Source: Gp6-AA40 sp963741135
Lineage (GTDB): Bacteria > Acidobacteriota > Vicinamibacteria > Vicinamibacterales > UBA2999
NCBI GenBank assembly: GCA_963741135.1
Contig: CAVUHC010000007.1
Span: forward strand, 620,001-684,000
Direction of reading: 5' to 3'
DNA length: 64,000 bases
The position numbers and the translations under genes are program-made. The notes beneath the pieces were generated by a model. It was not told where the DNA came from, made no database searches, and worked only from the letters and a program-made list of their open reading frames with translations. How positions within the stretch are numbered: position 1 is the stretch's first letter; each line of letters opens with the position of its first letter. Below, piece after piece: positions 32,797 to 42,099 of this stretch.

Positions 32797-33891
32797 ATGG
32801 GTGCCGTTCATCGCGGCCGCCTCGCGGTCGCCACGATCGGGGCGGTGGCGGTCGTGTTGTCTTCTCCATTCATCGGCGAGATCCGCGCATCGATACGGAC
32901 CACGTTTCCCACACAGTTCCAGGCCATCGTCTCGGGTGCGGTCGCCATCGCGGTCGTCATGGCATTGATCGCGGCGGTCGTCCGCGTTCGCGATCGCCGG
33001 GCGTGGCGATTCGCCGTGTTTGCGGCGAGCATTGGCGGCGCGGCGCTGTACGCGAGAATCGTGGCCACCGGCAATCCCGAAGTCGACGTCGTCGAACACG
33101 TTCATTTCGTCGAATACGGCGCCATCGCCTGGCTCTTCTATCGCGCGTGGCGTCCGCTCGACAATGGCCTTGCGCTCGTGTGGCCGCTGCTCGCCGGCGT
33201 CCTCGTCGGGATCGCGGACGAATTCCTCCAATGGTTCATCCCGGCACGCGTCGGCGAAGCACACGACATCTTTCTCAACGGCGTGGCGGTGACGTGCGGG
33301 TTGTGCTTCGCGGCAAGCATCGACCCGCCGGCTCGACTCGCTGCGCCGCTGGAGCGAGCGGCCATCCGCCCAATCACCCATGCCCTTAGCGTCGTGCTGG
33401 TGGCATTTGCGGCCTTCTTCCAGGTTGTGCATCTCGGACACCAGGTGTACGAGCCCGACATCGGCGTGTTCTGGTCTCGATATACGGCCCGGGATCTGGT
33501 CGCTTCCGCCGCCGATCGGGTGACGCGCTGGCGCCTGCAGCCGCCCATGGTGCTGCATCGACTCTCGCGCGAGGATCAGTACATGAGCGAAGCACTGTGG
33601 CACGTGCAGTCGAGGAATCTGGCGTGGAGCGCCGGCGACCCGTTCACGGCGTGGCGGGAGAACCGTATTCTAGAGATGTTCTTTGAGCCGGTCCTCGACA
33701 CGCCTTCGTACGTCTCGCGCGTACCGCCGCGCTGGACACCCGAGCAGCGCGCACAGACCGCTTCGCGCGTGGCCGGCGATCCGGGCATCTATATCAGCCG
33801 TGCCGCGCCATATCCGATTTACACATGGTCGCCGATCGCATTCTGGTCAGGGGTCGCCGTGATCATCGCCGCGGTGATAAGCGCGTGCTAG
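32797..33891 (+). CDS. VanZ-like membrane protein with C-terminal extension
   Basis: Several transmembrane helices. The VanZ core is seen in EHVHFVEYGAIAWLFYRAW, WPLLAGVLVGIADEFLQWF and GEAHDIFLNGVAVTCG, with the acidic residues usual for the family. A soluble loop of ~120 residues (~240-340) precedes a final membrane helix (WSPIAFWSGVAVIIAAVIS), so the 364-aa protein is larger than classic VanZ. Function unknown; VanZ-like proteins are linked to lipid or envelope traits. RBS GGAGG lies just before the ATG. Confidence 0.78.
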   Translation: MGAVHRGRLAVATIGAVAVVLSSPFIGEIRASIRTTFPTQFQAIVSGAVAIAVVMALIAAVVRVRDRRAWRFAVFAASIGGAALYARIVATGNPEVDVVEHVHFVEYGAIAWLFYRAWRPLDNGLALVWPLLAGVLVGIADEFLQWFIPARVGEAHDIFLNGVAVTCGLCFAASIDPPARLAAPLERAAIRPITHALSVVLVAFAAFFQVVHLGHQVYEPDIGVFWSRYTARDLVASAADRVTRWRLQPPMVLHRLSREDQYMSEALWHVQSRNLAWSAGDPFTAWRENRILEMFFEPVLDTPSYVSRVPPRWTPEQRAQTASRVAGDPGIYISRAAPYPIYTWSPIAFWSGVAVIIAAVISAC

Positions 33892-33901
33892 CATTCGATG
33901 G

Positions 33902-35704
33902 GTGACCCGCGCGCGCGTCTCGACGCTGCTTCTTGTCATAGTCTGCGCCATCGCGGCGCCCGCATCTCCGGAACGGCAAGCGCCCGCGTCCTTCGGGCGA
34001 GGCGGACCCTCCGGATCCGGGACCAGACAGGCGCTGCCACGGACGTTCACCCTTTCCATCATCGCGACCACCGATCTTCACGGCGGCATCATTCAGCGCG
34101 GCGAGCGCGGCGGGCTGGCGCTGCTCGGCGGGTACGTTCGCAGCGTTCGTACGGCGCGACTCCGCGATCTGGGCGCCGTGTTGCTCGTCGATTCCGGAGA
34201 CATGTCCCAGGGGACGCTCGAATCGAACCTCAATGAAGGCGCGGTGGTGATCCGCGCATACAACAAGCTTGGATACGCGGCCGCCGCGATTGGTAATCAC
34301 GAGTTCGACTTTGGTCCGATCGGTCCCGAGGCCACGCCCCGCAAGGCAGGGGATGACCCGCGAGGCGCGCTGAAGGCGCGCGCCGCCGAAGCGCGGTTTC
34401 CGTTTCTCGCGGCCAACGTCATCGACGATGCGACCGGCCGGCCCGTGGCGTGGCGTAATGTGAAGCCGTCGACGATGGTTACAGCCGGTGGCATCAAAGT
34501 CGGCATCATCGGCGTCACGACACGGGCGACGACTGTGACGACGATCGCCGAGAACATTCGCGGCCTGACGTTTGCGCCGCTTGCGCCTGCCATCGAGAAA
34601 GAGGCGACGTCGCTGCGGTCCAGCGGAGCGTCCGTGGTGATCGTCCTTGCCCACGCAGGAGGGCGATGCGCGAGGCTCGACAATCCCGAGGACACGAGCT
34701 CGTGCGATCCGATGGCGGAGATCGTCGACGTTGCGCGCCAGCTCCCTCCAGGCCTCATCGATGTCATCGCGGCCGGCCACACGCACCAGGCGATGGCCCA
34801 CAATGTCGCCGGCATCGCCGTCGTTGAAGCCTATTCCACCGGTCGCGCGTTCTCGCGCGTCGACCTGACAATCGATCGAGCCTCCTCGAAAGTGACCGGC
34901 AAGCAGATATTCGCGCCGCGGGATCTCTGCGCCCGCGAGGATCCGGCAACCCACGCGTGCGATGCCGCGGCGGCGCAGACGGCGAAGCTGGTGCCCGCCC
35001 GTTATGAGAACAGTCTGGTGACGCCGGACGCTGCGGCGGCAGCTGCGATTGCGCCCGCCGTTCGCCGGGCACTTGCGGTCAAGAACCAGCCGCTTGGTGT
35101 GTTCCTCGAGACGCCAATCCGCCGCGCCGACCAGACCGAGTCAGCGCTCGCCGATCTGTTCGCCGATGGCACACTCGAGTCGACACCGGGCGCTGACGTA
35201 TCGATTGGCAACGGTGGCGCGCTACGCACCGATCTGTCGGCGGGTAAGCTGACGTACGGACAGGTGTACGAGGTGTATCCGTTCGACAATCGTCTCGTCA
35301 CGCTCATGCTGACCGGCGATCAGCTCGCGCGAATCGTGGCCTACAACCTCCAGCGGCGTGAGCCGCCCACCGAGATCCTCTCGATCGCCGGCTTCCGCGT
35401 CGACGCGACGTGTGACTCGGGGATGCTGCGAGTCACGCTGAGTCGGAAGTCGGGAGCTCCAATCAGACCCGACGAGCGGCTCACAATCGTCACGAGCGAC
35501 TTTATCTCGAGCGGCGGCGACGGGGTCCTCGCACCCGCCGGGTCGCTTGGCGAGATCCGGAGTCCAGAGGGCGCGCCGATACTGCGCGAGGCCGTGGCTG
35601 ACTGGCTCCGGCACCGCGACGGACGCCTCAAGGAGAACCAGATTCTCGCGCCGGAAAACCGTCGCTGGAACTATCCTGGTCAGCGGCCGGTGAGCTGCTC
35701 ATGA
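33902..35704 (+). CDS. Secreted bifunctional metallophosphatase/5'-nucleotidase
   Basis: 600 aa starting at GTG 33902, with a signal peptide. The metallophosphatase domain shows TTDLHGG, VDSGDM, AIGNHEFDFGP and AAGHTHQAM, the dimetal-binding DxH, GDxx, GNHE/D and GHxH motifs. The C-terminal 5'-nucleotidase domain (residues ~380-590) contains NGGALRTDLSAGKLTYG and VTSDFISSGGDG. It hydrolyses extracellular nucleotides or sugar nucleotides. Its stop overlaps the next ATG (ATGA), so the downstream lipoprotein is probably coexpressed. Confidence 0.92.
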   Translation: MTRARVSTLLLVIVCAIAAPASPERQAPASFGRGGPSGSGTRQALPRTFTLSIIATTDLHGGIIQRGERGGLALLGGYVRSVRTARLRDLGAVLLVDSGDMSQGTLESNLNEGAVVIRAYNKLGYAAAAIGNHEFDFGPIGPEATPRKAGDDPRGALKARAAEARFPFLAANVIDDATGRPVAWRNVKPSTMVTAGGIKVGIIGVTTRATTVTTIAENIRGLTFAPLAPAIEKEATSLRSSGASVVIVLAHAGGRCARLDNPEDTSSCDPMAEIVDVARQLPPGLIDVIAAGHTHQAMAHNVAGIAVVEAYSTGRAFSRVDLTIDRASSKVTGKQIFAPRDLCAREDPATHACDAAAAQTAKLVPARYENSLVTPDAAAAAAIAPAVRRALAVKNQPLGVFLETPIRRADQTESALADLFADGTLESTPGADVSIGNGGALRTDLSAGKLTYGQVYEVYPFDNRLVTLMLTGDQLARIVAYNLQRREPPTEILSIAGFRVDATCDSGMLRVTLSRKSGAPIRPDERLTIVTSDFISSGGDGVLAPAGSLGEIRSPEGAPILREAVADWLRHRDGRLKENQILAPENRRWNYPGQRPVSCS

Positions 35705-36306
35705 AGTCAATCTCGGGATTCGGGATTCGGGATTCGGGATTCGGCCACGTCATCGTGGTGATAGCGGCGCTCGTAGCGCTCAGCTGCGGGCGGACAACGA
35801 CGCAGGCAGGCCCGCCGATTCCGTTCGATGAAGATGGCGTGTGTCCGTTCTTGTGTTGCACGTATCGCGCGTGGACCGTCGATTGGGACACCGATCTCCA
35901 CACTGATCGCCGTGATGATACGCCCGTCGCGTTTCATGCTGCTCTGAGGGACACCGTCGAGGCCCTGACAGGCGTGGTGACGACGACGAAGGCCGGGCGT
36001 GCAAGCGCGAGCCGCCAGGTCACGATCGGCGCGAAGCGTCTCGTCGTCCCGGCGGGCGAACCGATCTACCTGCTGCGCAACGTCGGCGGCGGCGACTGGA
36101 AGATCTGGGTCAACGGCGTCATCGACCAGCAGTACATCCCGAACCAGGGGTACTGCAATGGCGACAAGCAGGCGTCCGACGAGTGCGCCATCGCCGTCGT
36201 CGAGCAGCCTGACGTCGTCTGGTGGGCCAAGGTGCGGAACGCACTCGGCCAGGAAGGATGGACGCGCGAGGTGGATCACTTCGGTAATATCGATTCCTGC
36301 GGCTAA
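35701..36306 (+). CDS. Lipoprotein with SH3-like segment; N-terminus encoded by a tandem repeat
   Basis: The ATG overlaps the stop of the nucleotidase gene (ATGA). The signal region reads MKSISGFGIRDSGFGHVIVV and continues to the lipobox LVALSCG, so the protein is probably lipidated. Residues 5-15 come from four copies of GGGATTC. The mature part has CPFLCCTYRAWTVDWD, RLVVPAGEPIYLLRNVGGGD and a Cys pair around GYCNGDKQASDEC. The middle resembles an SH3-like or beta-barrel domain, but no family is certain. Confidence 0.6.
   Translation: MKSISGFGIRDSGFGHVIVVIAALVALSCGRTTTQAGPPIPFDEDGVCPFLCCTYRAWTVDWDTDLHTDRRDDTPVAFHAALRDTVEALTGVVTTTKAGRASASRQVTIGAKRLVVPAGEPIYLLRNVGGGDWKIWVNGVIDQQYIPNQGYCNGDKQASDECAIAVVEQPDVVWWAKVRNALGQEGWTREVDHFGNIDSCG
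35712..35744. repeat. GGGATTC heptamer repeat inside a coding region
   Basis: CGGGATTCGGGATTCGGGATTCGGGATTCGG, an intergenic-type tandem repeat that here lies inside the lipoprotein signal sequence. Confidence 0.9.
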
Positions 36307-36390
36307 CGGCCGAGCTCCCCAAGTCGTGCTCGTCGACATCCTGGGCACAAATCGTGAAGCCATTTCGCCAAGCTCGATGGAGGGCTGCAT

Positions 36391-37029
36391 ATGAAGGTCA
36401 TCCGTTCGATTGGCGTGGTCGGCGTGGCGTGCGTTCTCTGCGCCAGCCCTGCTCACGCGCAGAATTCTCCGCCCAAGCCGCAAATTTCCGACGCAACGAA
36501 GGCGAAGGCTGCGGAAACACACTCGAATCCGGATGCTTTGGTACTGCAGGACTTCAGCAAGCGCGTCGAGTCCTACATGGCCATTCACAAGGTCGCCGCG
36601 AAGGACTCGCTGCCTATCAAGGAAACGAAGAACCCGGGAGACATCAAAGCCGCGCAGCTGGCGCTTGCGGCGAAGATCCGTGCAGCGCGAGCCAATGCCC
36701 GCGCCGGTGACATCCTGACGCCTGAGATTCGCAACAAGTTCCGGCGGCTGGTATATCCGGAGCTGAAAGGGAAGGCGGGACGCGAGACCCGAGAGAAGCT
36801 GACGGAAGACGTGAAGGAAAAGGATGAAGGCCCGGCCAAGAAGGTGACCTACAAGGTGAATGCGCCGTACCCGGAAGGCAACGCGTTGCCGACGACGCCG
36901 CCGAACATTCTGGCGGCCCTTCCGCCGCTTCCTGAAGAGCTCGAGTACCGCATCGTCGAGAAGAACCTGATTCTGCGCGACGTGCAGGCGAATATCATCG
37001 TCGACTTCATTCCGAACGCGATTCAATAG
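36391..37029 (+). CDS. Hypothetical secreted protein
   Basis: 212 aa with a signal peptide (MKVIRSIGVVGVACVLCASP, cleaved after HAQ). The mature protein is Ala/Lys-rich and helical to residue ~145 (QLALAAKIRAARANARAGDI; TPEIRNKFRRLVYPELKGKA), then beta-like with LEYRIVEKNLILRDVQANII at the end. The final segment fits a lineage-specific periplasmic protein. No function is recognised. It precedes a phosphoesterase gene by 17 bases and may form an operon with it. Confidence 0.65.
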   Translation: MKVIRSIGVVGVACVLCASPAHAQNSPPKPQISDATKAKAAETHSNPDALVLQDFSKRVESYMAIHKVAAKDSLPIKETKNPGDIKAAQLALAAKIRAARANARAGDILTPEIRNKFRRLVYPELKGKAGRETREKLTEDVKEKDEGPAKKVTYKVNAPYPEGNALPTTPPNILAALPPLPEELEYRIVEKNLILRDVQANIIVDFIPNAIQ

Positions 37030-37046
37030 AAGGCAGGGGAGACACT

Positions 37047-37976
37047 ATGCGCCGCTTACTCATGTCAGTTCTGTTGCTCGTCGGGTTGACGGCCACGGTG
37101 CCCGCGCAAGACCTGAAGTTGCCGATGAAAATGGGATCCGTGAAATTCGCCGTCATCGGCGACACGGGAACCGGCGATAGCCATCAGCTCGCTGTCGCCA
37201 GGCAGCTTGCCGCGTCCCGCGGCAAGTTCCCGTTCGATTTCGTCATCATGATGGGCGACAACCTGTACGGCGGGAACAGTGCCAAGGATTACGACAAGAA
37301 GTTCGCGATTCCCTACAAGCCGTTGACCGATGCCGGTGTGAAGTTCTACGCGTCGCTCGGCAATCACGATGATCCGAGCGAGCGCTTCTACAAGCCTTTC
37401 AATATGGGCGGCGAGCGCTATTACTCGTTCAAACCGGCCAACTCCAGCGTCCGGTTCTTCGCACTCGACAGCAACTACATGGATGACAAGCAGCTCGCGT
37501 GGCTGGACAAGGAGCTGATCGCGAGCGGATCCGACTGGAAGATCTGCTTTTTCCACCATCCGCCATATTCGTCCGGCGAGGCGCACGGGTCGGACACTGC
37601 GCTTCGCGCCCAGGTCGAGCCGATCTTCGTGAAGCACGGCGTCAACGCGGTCTTCACGGGCCATGAGCATTTCTATGAGCGCATCAAACCGCAGAAGGGC
37701 ATCGCGTACTTCATCGCGGGCAGCTCGGCGAAGCTGCGGGAGGGCGACATCGCGCCGTCCGCGCTCTCGGACAAGGGTTTCGATACGGGCTTCACCTTCA
37801 TGCTGGTAGAAATCGTCGGTGATGATCTGTTCTTCCAGACCATTACGGAAAAGGGAGCAACGATCGACTCAGGCACCATTCACCGCGTGGGGAAGGTCGA
37901 GCCGACGCCCAACCGGACGGCCCAGCCTGTCGTCTCGACCGGCGGGGCAACACAGGGGACGACCACCGGCAAGTAA
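37047..37976 (+). CDS. Secreted metallophosphoesterase (purple-acid-phosphatase-like)
   Basis: 309 aa with signal peptide (ends VPAQ). Metal motifs are FAVIGDTGTGD, IMMGDNLYGG, YASLGNHDD, FFHHPPYSSG and FTGHEHFYERI; the last, GHEHxYER, is typical of purple-acid-phosphatase-like enzymes. The C-terminus is a Pro/Thr/Gly-rich tail. It is probably a periplasmic phosphatase with unknown substrate. Confidence 0.88.
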   Translation: MRRLLMSVLLLVGLTATVPAQDLKLPMKMGSVKFAVIGDTGTGDSHQLAVARQLAASRGKFPFDFVIMMGDNLYGGNSAKDYDKKFAIPYKPLTDAGVKFYASLGNHDDPSERFYKPFNMGGERYYSFKPANSSVRFFALDSNYMDDKQLAWLDKELIASGSDWKICFFHHPPYSSGEAHGSDTALRAQVEPIFVKHGVNAVFTGHEHFYERIKPQKGIAYFIAGSSAKLREGDIAPSALSDKGFDTGFTFMLVEIVGDDLFFQTITEKGATIDSGTIHRVGKVEPTPNRTAQPVVSTGGATQGTTTGK

Positions 37977-38027
37977 TCGCGCGGCGCTTGCCAGCGCCTG
38001 CGTCTCTTGGTACGCTCCCGCGCATGA

Positions 38028-38047
38028 GGCCGACCTTCAGGTCGGCC
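38028..38047. repeat. GGCCGACC...GGTCGGCC palindrome
   Basis: GGCCGACC-TTCA-GGTCGGCC, a member of the GGTCC palindrome group, after the phosphoesterase gene. Confidence 0.75.
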
Positions 38048-38069
38048 CTTGCGATCGTAGAGGCGGCGG

Positions 38070-38150
38070 ACCTTTCCCGCCTCCGCTAAAGCTACGGCGG
38101 GCCGCCGAAGCACGGAGTGCGAAGGCTGACAGGTCCGCCTGCGAAGGGAC
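38070..38150. repeat. Dispersed GC-rich intergenic repeat, second copy
   Basis: CCGCCTCCGCTAAAGCTACGGCGGGCCGCCGAAGCACGGAGTGCGAAGG resembles the element at 5515. It ends directly before the next gene and hides its start signal. Confidence 0.55.
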
Positions 38151-38156
38151 GACCTC

Positions 38157-38807
38157 CTGTTCATCGGTCATTTCGCTCTTGGCTTTGCGGCAAAGCGCGC
38201 CGCTCCGCGGCTCTCGCTCGCGGTGCTTTTCGCCGCGGCGCAGCTGGCCGATCTGATGTGGCCATTTCTCCTGGCGGCCGGCATCGAGCAGGTTCGCATC
38301 GAACCGGGTATCACGGCGTTCACGCCGCTTGATTTCATCTCCTACCCCTATTCGCACTCGCTCTTGTTTCTTGCCATCTGGGGCGTGCTCTTTGGCCTGA
38401 TCTGCGCTGGCGTCACGCGGGACCGACGCTTGGTGGGATGGATCGCCGCGCTTGTCGTGAGCCACTGGGTGCTCGACTGGATCACGCATCGTCCCGACAT
38501 GCCGCTCTATCCAGGCAGCGAGAAGTTCGGCCTGGGACTCTGGAACTCGGTGCCCGGAACGATCGCGGTTGAACTCGCCATGTTCGCGGCAGGCGTGTGG
38601 GCGTACATCCGATCGACGCGCGCGCGCGATCGCGTTGGCCGCCGCGGCTTTGCGGCATTCGTAGGATTTCTGCTGGCGACGTACGCTGTCAGTCTCGGGC
38701 CCCCGCCGCCGAGCGTCACCGTGCTCATCGTCAGCGCGGTCGTCGGCGCCGGATTGCTGCTCATCTGGGCGCTGTGGTTCGATCGGCATCGCACACCCAT
38801 CACATGA
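38157..38807 (+). CDS. Multi-span membrane protein (metal-dependent hydrolase-like)
   Basis: Five or six membrane segments, 216 aa. The sequence opens LLFIGHFALGFAAKRAAPRL, continues LFAAAQLADLMWPFLLAAGI and has YSHSLLFLAIWG and VLDWITHRP. His and Asp residues in membrane segments resemble the YdjM/LexA-regulated membrane metal-dependent hydrolase type. The start is unclear: coding similarity begins right after a repeat, and only CTG 38157 is available in frame, unless 38223 (TTG/CTG type) is used, which would lose GHFALGF. The stop overlaps the SDR start (ATGA). Confidence 0.68.
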   Translation: MFIGHFALGFAAKRAAPRLSLAVLFAAAQLADLMWPFLLAAGIEQVRIEPGITAFTPLDFISYPYSHSLLFLAIWGVLFGLICAGVTRDRRLVGWIAALVVSHWVLDWITHRPDMPLYPGSEKFGLGLWNSVPGTIAVELAMFAAGVWAYIRSTRARDRVGRRGFAAFVGFLLATYAVSLGPPPPSVTVLIVSAVVGAGLLLIWALWFDRHRTPIT

Positions 38808-39559
38808 ATCAGGTGAAGGTCGCGGTCGTGACAGGCGCCGGCAGCGGCATCGGCAAGGCGGTGGCGGTGGCGCTCGTCGAGGATGGCTACGCCGTCGTGT
38901 TTGCGGGCCGCCGCACCGATTGCCTGGACTCAGCGTTGAAGAGCGCGGGCGCCGCCGCATCGCGCTGCCTGGTCGTTCCCACCGATGTGAGAGATCCGGT
39001 CTCCGTAGGTGCGCTGTTCGCGAAGACAAAGGAGAGATTCGGCAGGCTCGATGTGCTGTTCAACAATGCGGGTATCGGGACGCCGCCGATTCCGACGGAA
39101 GACTTACCGTTCGAGCAGTGGAAGGCTGTGGTCGATACGAATCTGAACGGGACGTTTCTGTGCACGCAGGAAGCGATCCGGATCATGAAGGCGCAGACGC
39201 CGCGCGGCGGGCGGATCATCAACAACGGGTCGATCTCCGCCCACGCGCCGCGTCCGCATTCGGTGGCGTACACCGCCACGAAGCATGCGATTACAGGCCT
39301 CACCAAATCGACTTCGCTCGATGGGCGCCAGCACGACATTGCGTGCGGCCAGATCGACATCGGTAACGCGGCGACGGAGCTCGCCGCGAGGATGCCGCTT
39401 GGGGTCCTCCAGCCGTACGGTGCACTGGCGCCGGAACCGACGATCGACACGGCGCACGTCGCCCGGGCCGTCGTGTACATGGCGGGACTTCCCCTCGACG
39501 TCAACGTGCAGTTCATGACCGTCATGGCGACGAAGATGCCTTTTGTCGGCCGTGGGTAG
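38804..39559 (+). CDS. Short-chain dehydrogenase/reductase
   Basis: Classical SDR of 251 aa. The cofactor motif VVTGAGSGIGKAVAVAL is followed by FAGRR (suggesting NADP preference), LFNNAGIG, NNGSISAHAP (catalytic Ser) and the YTATKHAITG catalytic Tyr-x3-Lys. Substrate unknown. ATG 38804 overlaps the previous stop and the 3' end overlaps the acyl-CoA dehydrogenase start, so these three genes form a compact unit. Confidence 0.9.
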   Translation: MNQVKVAVVTGAGSGIGKAVAVALVEDGYAVVFAGRRTDCLDSALKSAGAAASRCLVVPTDVRDPVSVGALFAKTKERFGRLDVLFNNAGIGTPPIPTEDLPFEQWKAVVDTNLNGTFLCTQEAIRIMKAQTPRGGRIINNGSISAHAPRPHSVAYTATKHAITGLTKSTSLDGRQHDIACGQIDIGNAATELAARMPLGVLQPYGALAPEPTIDTAHVARAVVYMAGLPLDVNVQFMTVMATKMPFVGRG

Positions 39560-40658
39560 CCGCCTCGCGGATACCGTTCGCGAGCTGGCGCCGCGACTCG
39601 CGCAGCGCGATACGGCGGACCCTGAACACTACCCCGCGGACAACATCACCGACCTGGTGCGTGCAGGAGTGATCCGCGCGCCGTTTCCCGCGGCCGTGGG
39701 CGGCGCCGGCTGCAGCCTCCTCGATGCCGTCGATGCCGTGGAAGTGATCGCATCCGCTTCGCCATCCACGGCGCTGCTTGCCGCCATGCCGATCGGCCTG
39801 GCAGGCGCCTATTCAGCCGGCCCCGATGTCGCGCCGCCCCCGGATCGCCGCATGTGGGCGGAACAGATCGAACGCGTGGCCGCTGACTACCGCAACGGCG
39901 CCCTGTACGCCGCGTGCAATTCCGAAAAGGGCGCCGGTGGATCGCTGGCTGCGACGAAAACCATCGCGGAGCGGCGAGACGGGCGGTTCACGCTGACGGG
40001 TGAAAAGATCCTCGCCTCGTTCGGCGGGCACGCCGACATGTTCTTCTCGACGGCGAAAGTCGATCCTTCCCAACTTCCCGGCTGCGGCGTGGTCGAGTTG
40101 TTTCTCGTGCGTCCAACGTCGCCAGGCGTTCAAATCATGAACGACTGGGATGGTTTCGGCATGCGATCGACCGAGAGCCAGACCGTGAGGTACGCCGCGG
40201 CGCCTGCAGAAGACATCGTCGGGTTCCCAGACTTCATCGAGATTGTGCAGCCGCTGACGTATGTGTTCGCGCTGTTCTCGGCGATCCCGCTCGGATGCGC
40301 CGCAGCCATCCGTCGCGAGCTGTCCACGCCGGCGCCGGAATCGCCGGCGCTGCGCCTCAGGCTTGCGGACGCGCAGATGCGCGAAGAAGCGTTGCGCGCG
40401 TACTTGCACGAGACGGCGCGCGCGTGGAAGCCAGGCGCGGGTCCCACATACGCTGCGCGTGCGCTCCGCACGAAGACCTACGTCACGCAGGAGGCGACGA
40501 AGCTGTGCGCCGAGCTCTTCGCGCTCAGCGGCGGCCGCCATTACAGACGCGATGGTCGGCTCGCGCGCACGCTGGCGTCATCGTTTGCGGGAACCGCACT
40601 GCGACCTCCGCTGGCGCTCGCGCTCGACACCCTGGTGCAGCAGTTCTCGGAGGAATGA
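39552..40658 (+). CDS. Acyl-CoA dehydrogenase family protein
   Basis: About 368 aa. The N-terminal domain contains LVRAGVIRAPFPAAVGGAG, the middle ACNSEKGAGGSLAATKTIAE and FTLTGEKILASFGGHADMFF typical of FAD-binding acyl-CoA dehydrogenases, and the C-terminal helical bundle ends ELFALSGGRHYRRD and LARTLASSFAG. It oxidises an acyl-CoA or acts as a related flavin monooxygenase; substrate unknown. GTG 39552 or TTG 39543 can serve as start; both overlap the end of the SDR gene. Confidence 0.8.
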   Translation: MGSRLADTVRELAPRLAQRDTADPEHYPADNITDLVRAGVIRAPFPAAVGGAGCSLLDAVDAVEVIASASPSTALLAAMPIGLAGAYSAGPDVAPPPDRRMWAEQIERVAADYRNGALYAACNSEKGAGGSLAATKTIAERRDGRFTLTGEKILASFGGHADMFFSTAKVDPSQLPGCGVVELFLVRPTSPGVQIMNDWDGFGMRSTESQTVRYAAAPAEDIVGFPDFIEIVQPLTYVFALFSAIPLGCAAAIRRELSTPAPESPALRLRLADAQMREEALRAYLHETARAWKPGAGPTYAARALRTKTYVTQEATKLCAELFALSGGRHYRRDGRLARTLASSFAGTALRPPLALALDTLVQQFSEE

Positions 40659-40737
40659 GGGCGGCGATGACGGTGGCGATTCGGCTCGCCTCCGAGCGCG
40701 GCCTCCTTTGAGACAGAGGCGCCCTCGGCGCGCGCGG

Positions 40738-42099
40738 TCACGGTTCGGTCTGAATCAAACCACCGTTGAGAAGCTCGAAGACGAGGTCTTTCTGATCCCC
40801 TGACGCGCGTGTCGATGTCGCAGGGACAAGCGTGCCACTCCATTGAGGTCCGACGAAAAGATGAACGGCGTCCGCGAAGAGGTTGCCGAACGCGTCATTC
40901 AGTGTGACGCGTTCCTCCGCATGATCGACGATCGCAATAGCTCCGCGCTGCCCTCGGCTTCGCGCAGCATTCTGGATCGTGCTGAGCGATCGGGCCGCGA
41001 GATCTGCCGGCTCCACCAATCCATGATTCCGGGCACGGTACACCGGCAGCAGCAACGCAGCGACGGCCACGAGGGCTCCGGCCACGTACCCGAACCGCTG
41101 CGGGTTTTCCCGCCACGCCCGCGCCGCCAATGACGCCGCTGCGAGCGCGCTGCCCATGGAAGGCGCAAGCGCGTAGAGGCTCGACCGGATCGGGAGAAAC
41201 ACGGTGATCGCGTAGAAGGCCAGAAACCAGAGGACGCCAAAGTGAATGACTCGCCGTTCTTCGTCATTGAGGGCGCGGCGTGTCCGGACACCAAGCGCGA
41301 TGATGGCGGCGGTCACGGCGGCCCATGTGCCTCCGCGATCGAGGTACTGCGCGACGTTTTTCAGCACGGCCCTCGGTTCCAGTGTGAACCGATAGTAGTC
41401 GGGTGCATTCAGTGGTCCGAACGCTCCGCTGTTGACGCGAAGGAGTCCATACAGTCCGAGCGCTGCCCAGAGCGGCAACGTGCGAAGGACGCCGCGGCCG
41501 CTTTCGCTGCCCCTGCGTTCCGCCGCATGTGATAAATCGAGTGTCACGAACAGCGCGGGAAGAACGACGGCTTCTTCCTTACAGAGCATCGCCGCCAATG
41601 CCAGCAACGCAGCGGTTGAATGCCTGTTGCTGAGAAACGCGAGTGTGCTGCCCAGGCCAAACAGGCACAGGAGCAATGCCGTTCGCCCGCTGATCCACAA
41701 CACCGCCATGTTGACGCCGTGGAAGTTGAATGCCCATACGGCGACGCCAAACAGCGCCGCTGCAGGCGGCAACGACAACCGGCTGGCGAGCAGAAACAGC
41801 AGCACGGCATCCGCCAGGAACAGCGCCACGTTCGTGAGCGCGTAGCCAACGGGATTCAAGCCCCAGATCGCCTGGTCGACGGCGAATGTCGTGGACACGA
41901 GCGGTCGGTAGAAGCCGACATTCGTCGTGTAGAGGCGCGCCAGATCCGGGAGCGATTGAACACGGCTTGCCGCAATCCAGCCGTAGTCGTCTTTCACGAA
42001 GCCATGCCCGAGATCGGGCAGATAGACGGCGCTCAGCAGCGCGAAGAGGATCACGACGGCGAGCCGGACGCGCGCGCTCATCACGAGCGGCGCGGTCAA
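40738..42099 (-). CDS. PMT/ArnT-like membrane glycosyltransferase
   Basis: 453 aa with about ten to twelve membrane helices. The N-terminal loop after the first helix has LGHGFVKDDYGWI, the acidic DD expected for GT-C enzymes (PMT/ArnT/oligosaccharyl transferase group), and NVGFYRPLVSTTFAVDQAIW follows. The C-terminal soluble part is ~120 aa. GT-C enzymes transfer sugars from polyprenyl-phosphate donors to lipids or proteins. The start TTG overlaps the stop of the DUF4159 gene (TTGA), with an ATG 18 bases downstream, so the two are cotranscribed. Confidence 0.78.
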   Translation of the reverse strand: MTAPLVMSARVRLAVVILFALLSAVYLPDLGHGFVKDDYGWIAASRVQSLPDLARLYTTNVGFYRPLVSTTFAVDQAIWGLNPVGYALTNVALFLADAVLLFLLASRLSLPPAAALFGVAVWAFNFHGVNMAVLWISGRTALLLCLFGLGSTLAFLSNRHSTAALLALAAMLCKEEAVVLPALFVTLDLSHAAERRGSESGRGVLRTLPLWAALGLYGLLRVNSGAFGPLNAPDYYRFTLEPRAVLKNVAQYLDRGGTWAAVTAAIIALGVRTRRALNDEERRVIHFGVLWFLAFYAITVFLPIRSSLYALAPSMGSALAAASLAARAWRENPQRFGYVAGALVAVAALLLPVYRARNHGLVEPADLAARSLSTIQNAARSRGQRGAIAIVDHAEERVTLNDAFGNLFADAVHLFVGPQWSGTLVPATSTRASGDQKDLVFELLNGGLIQTEP

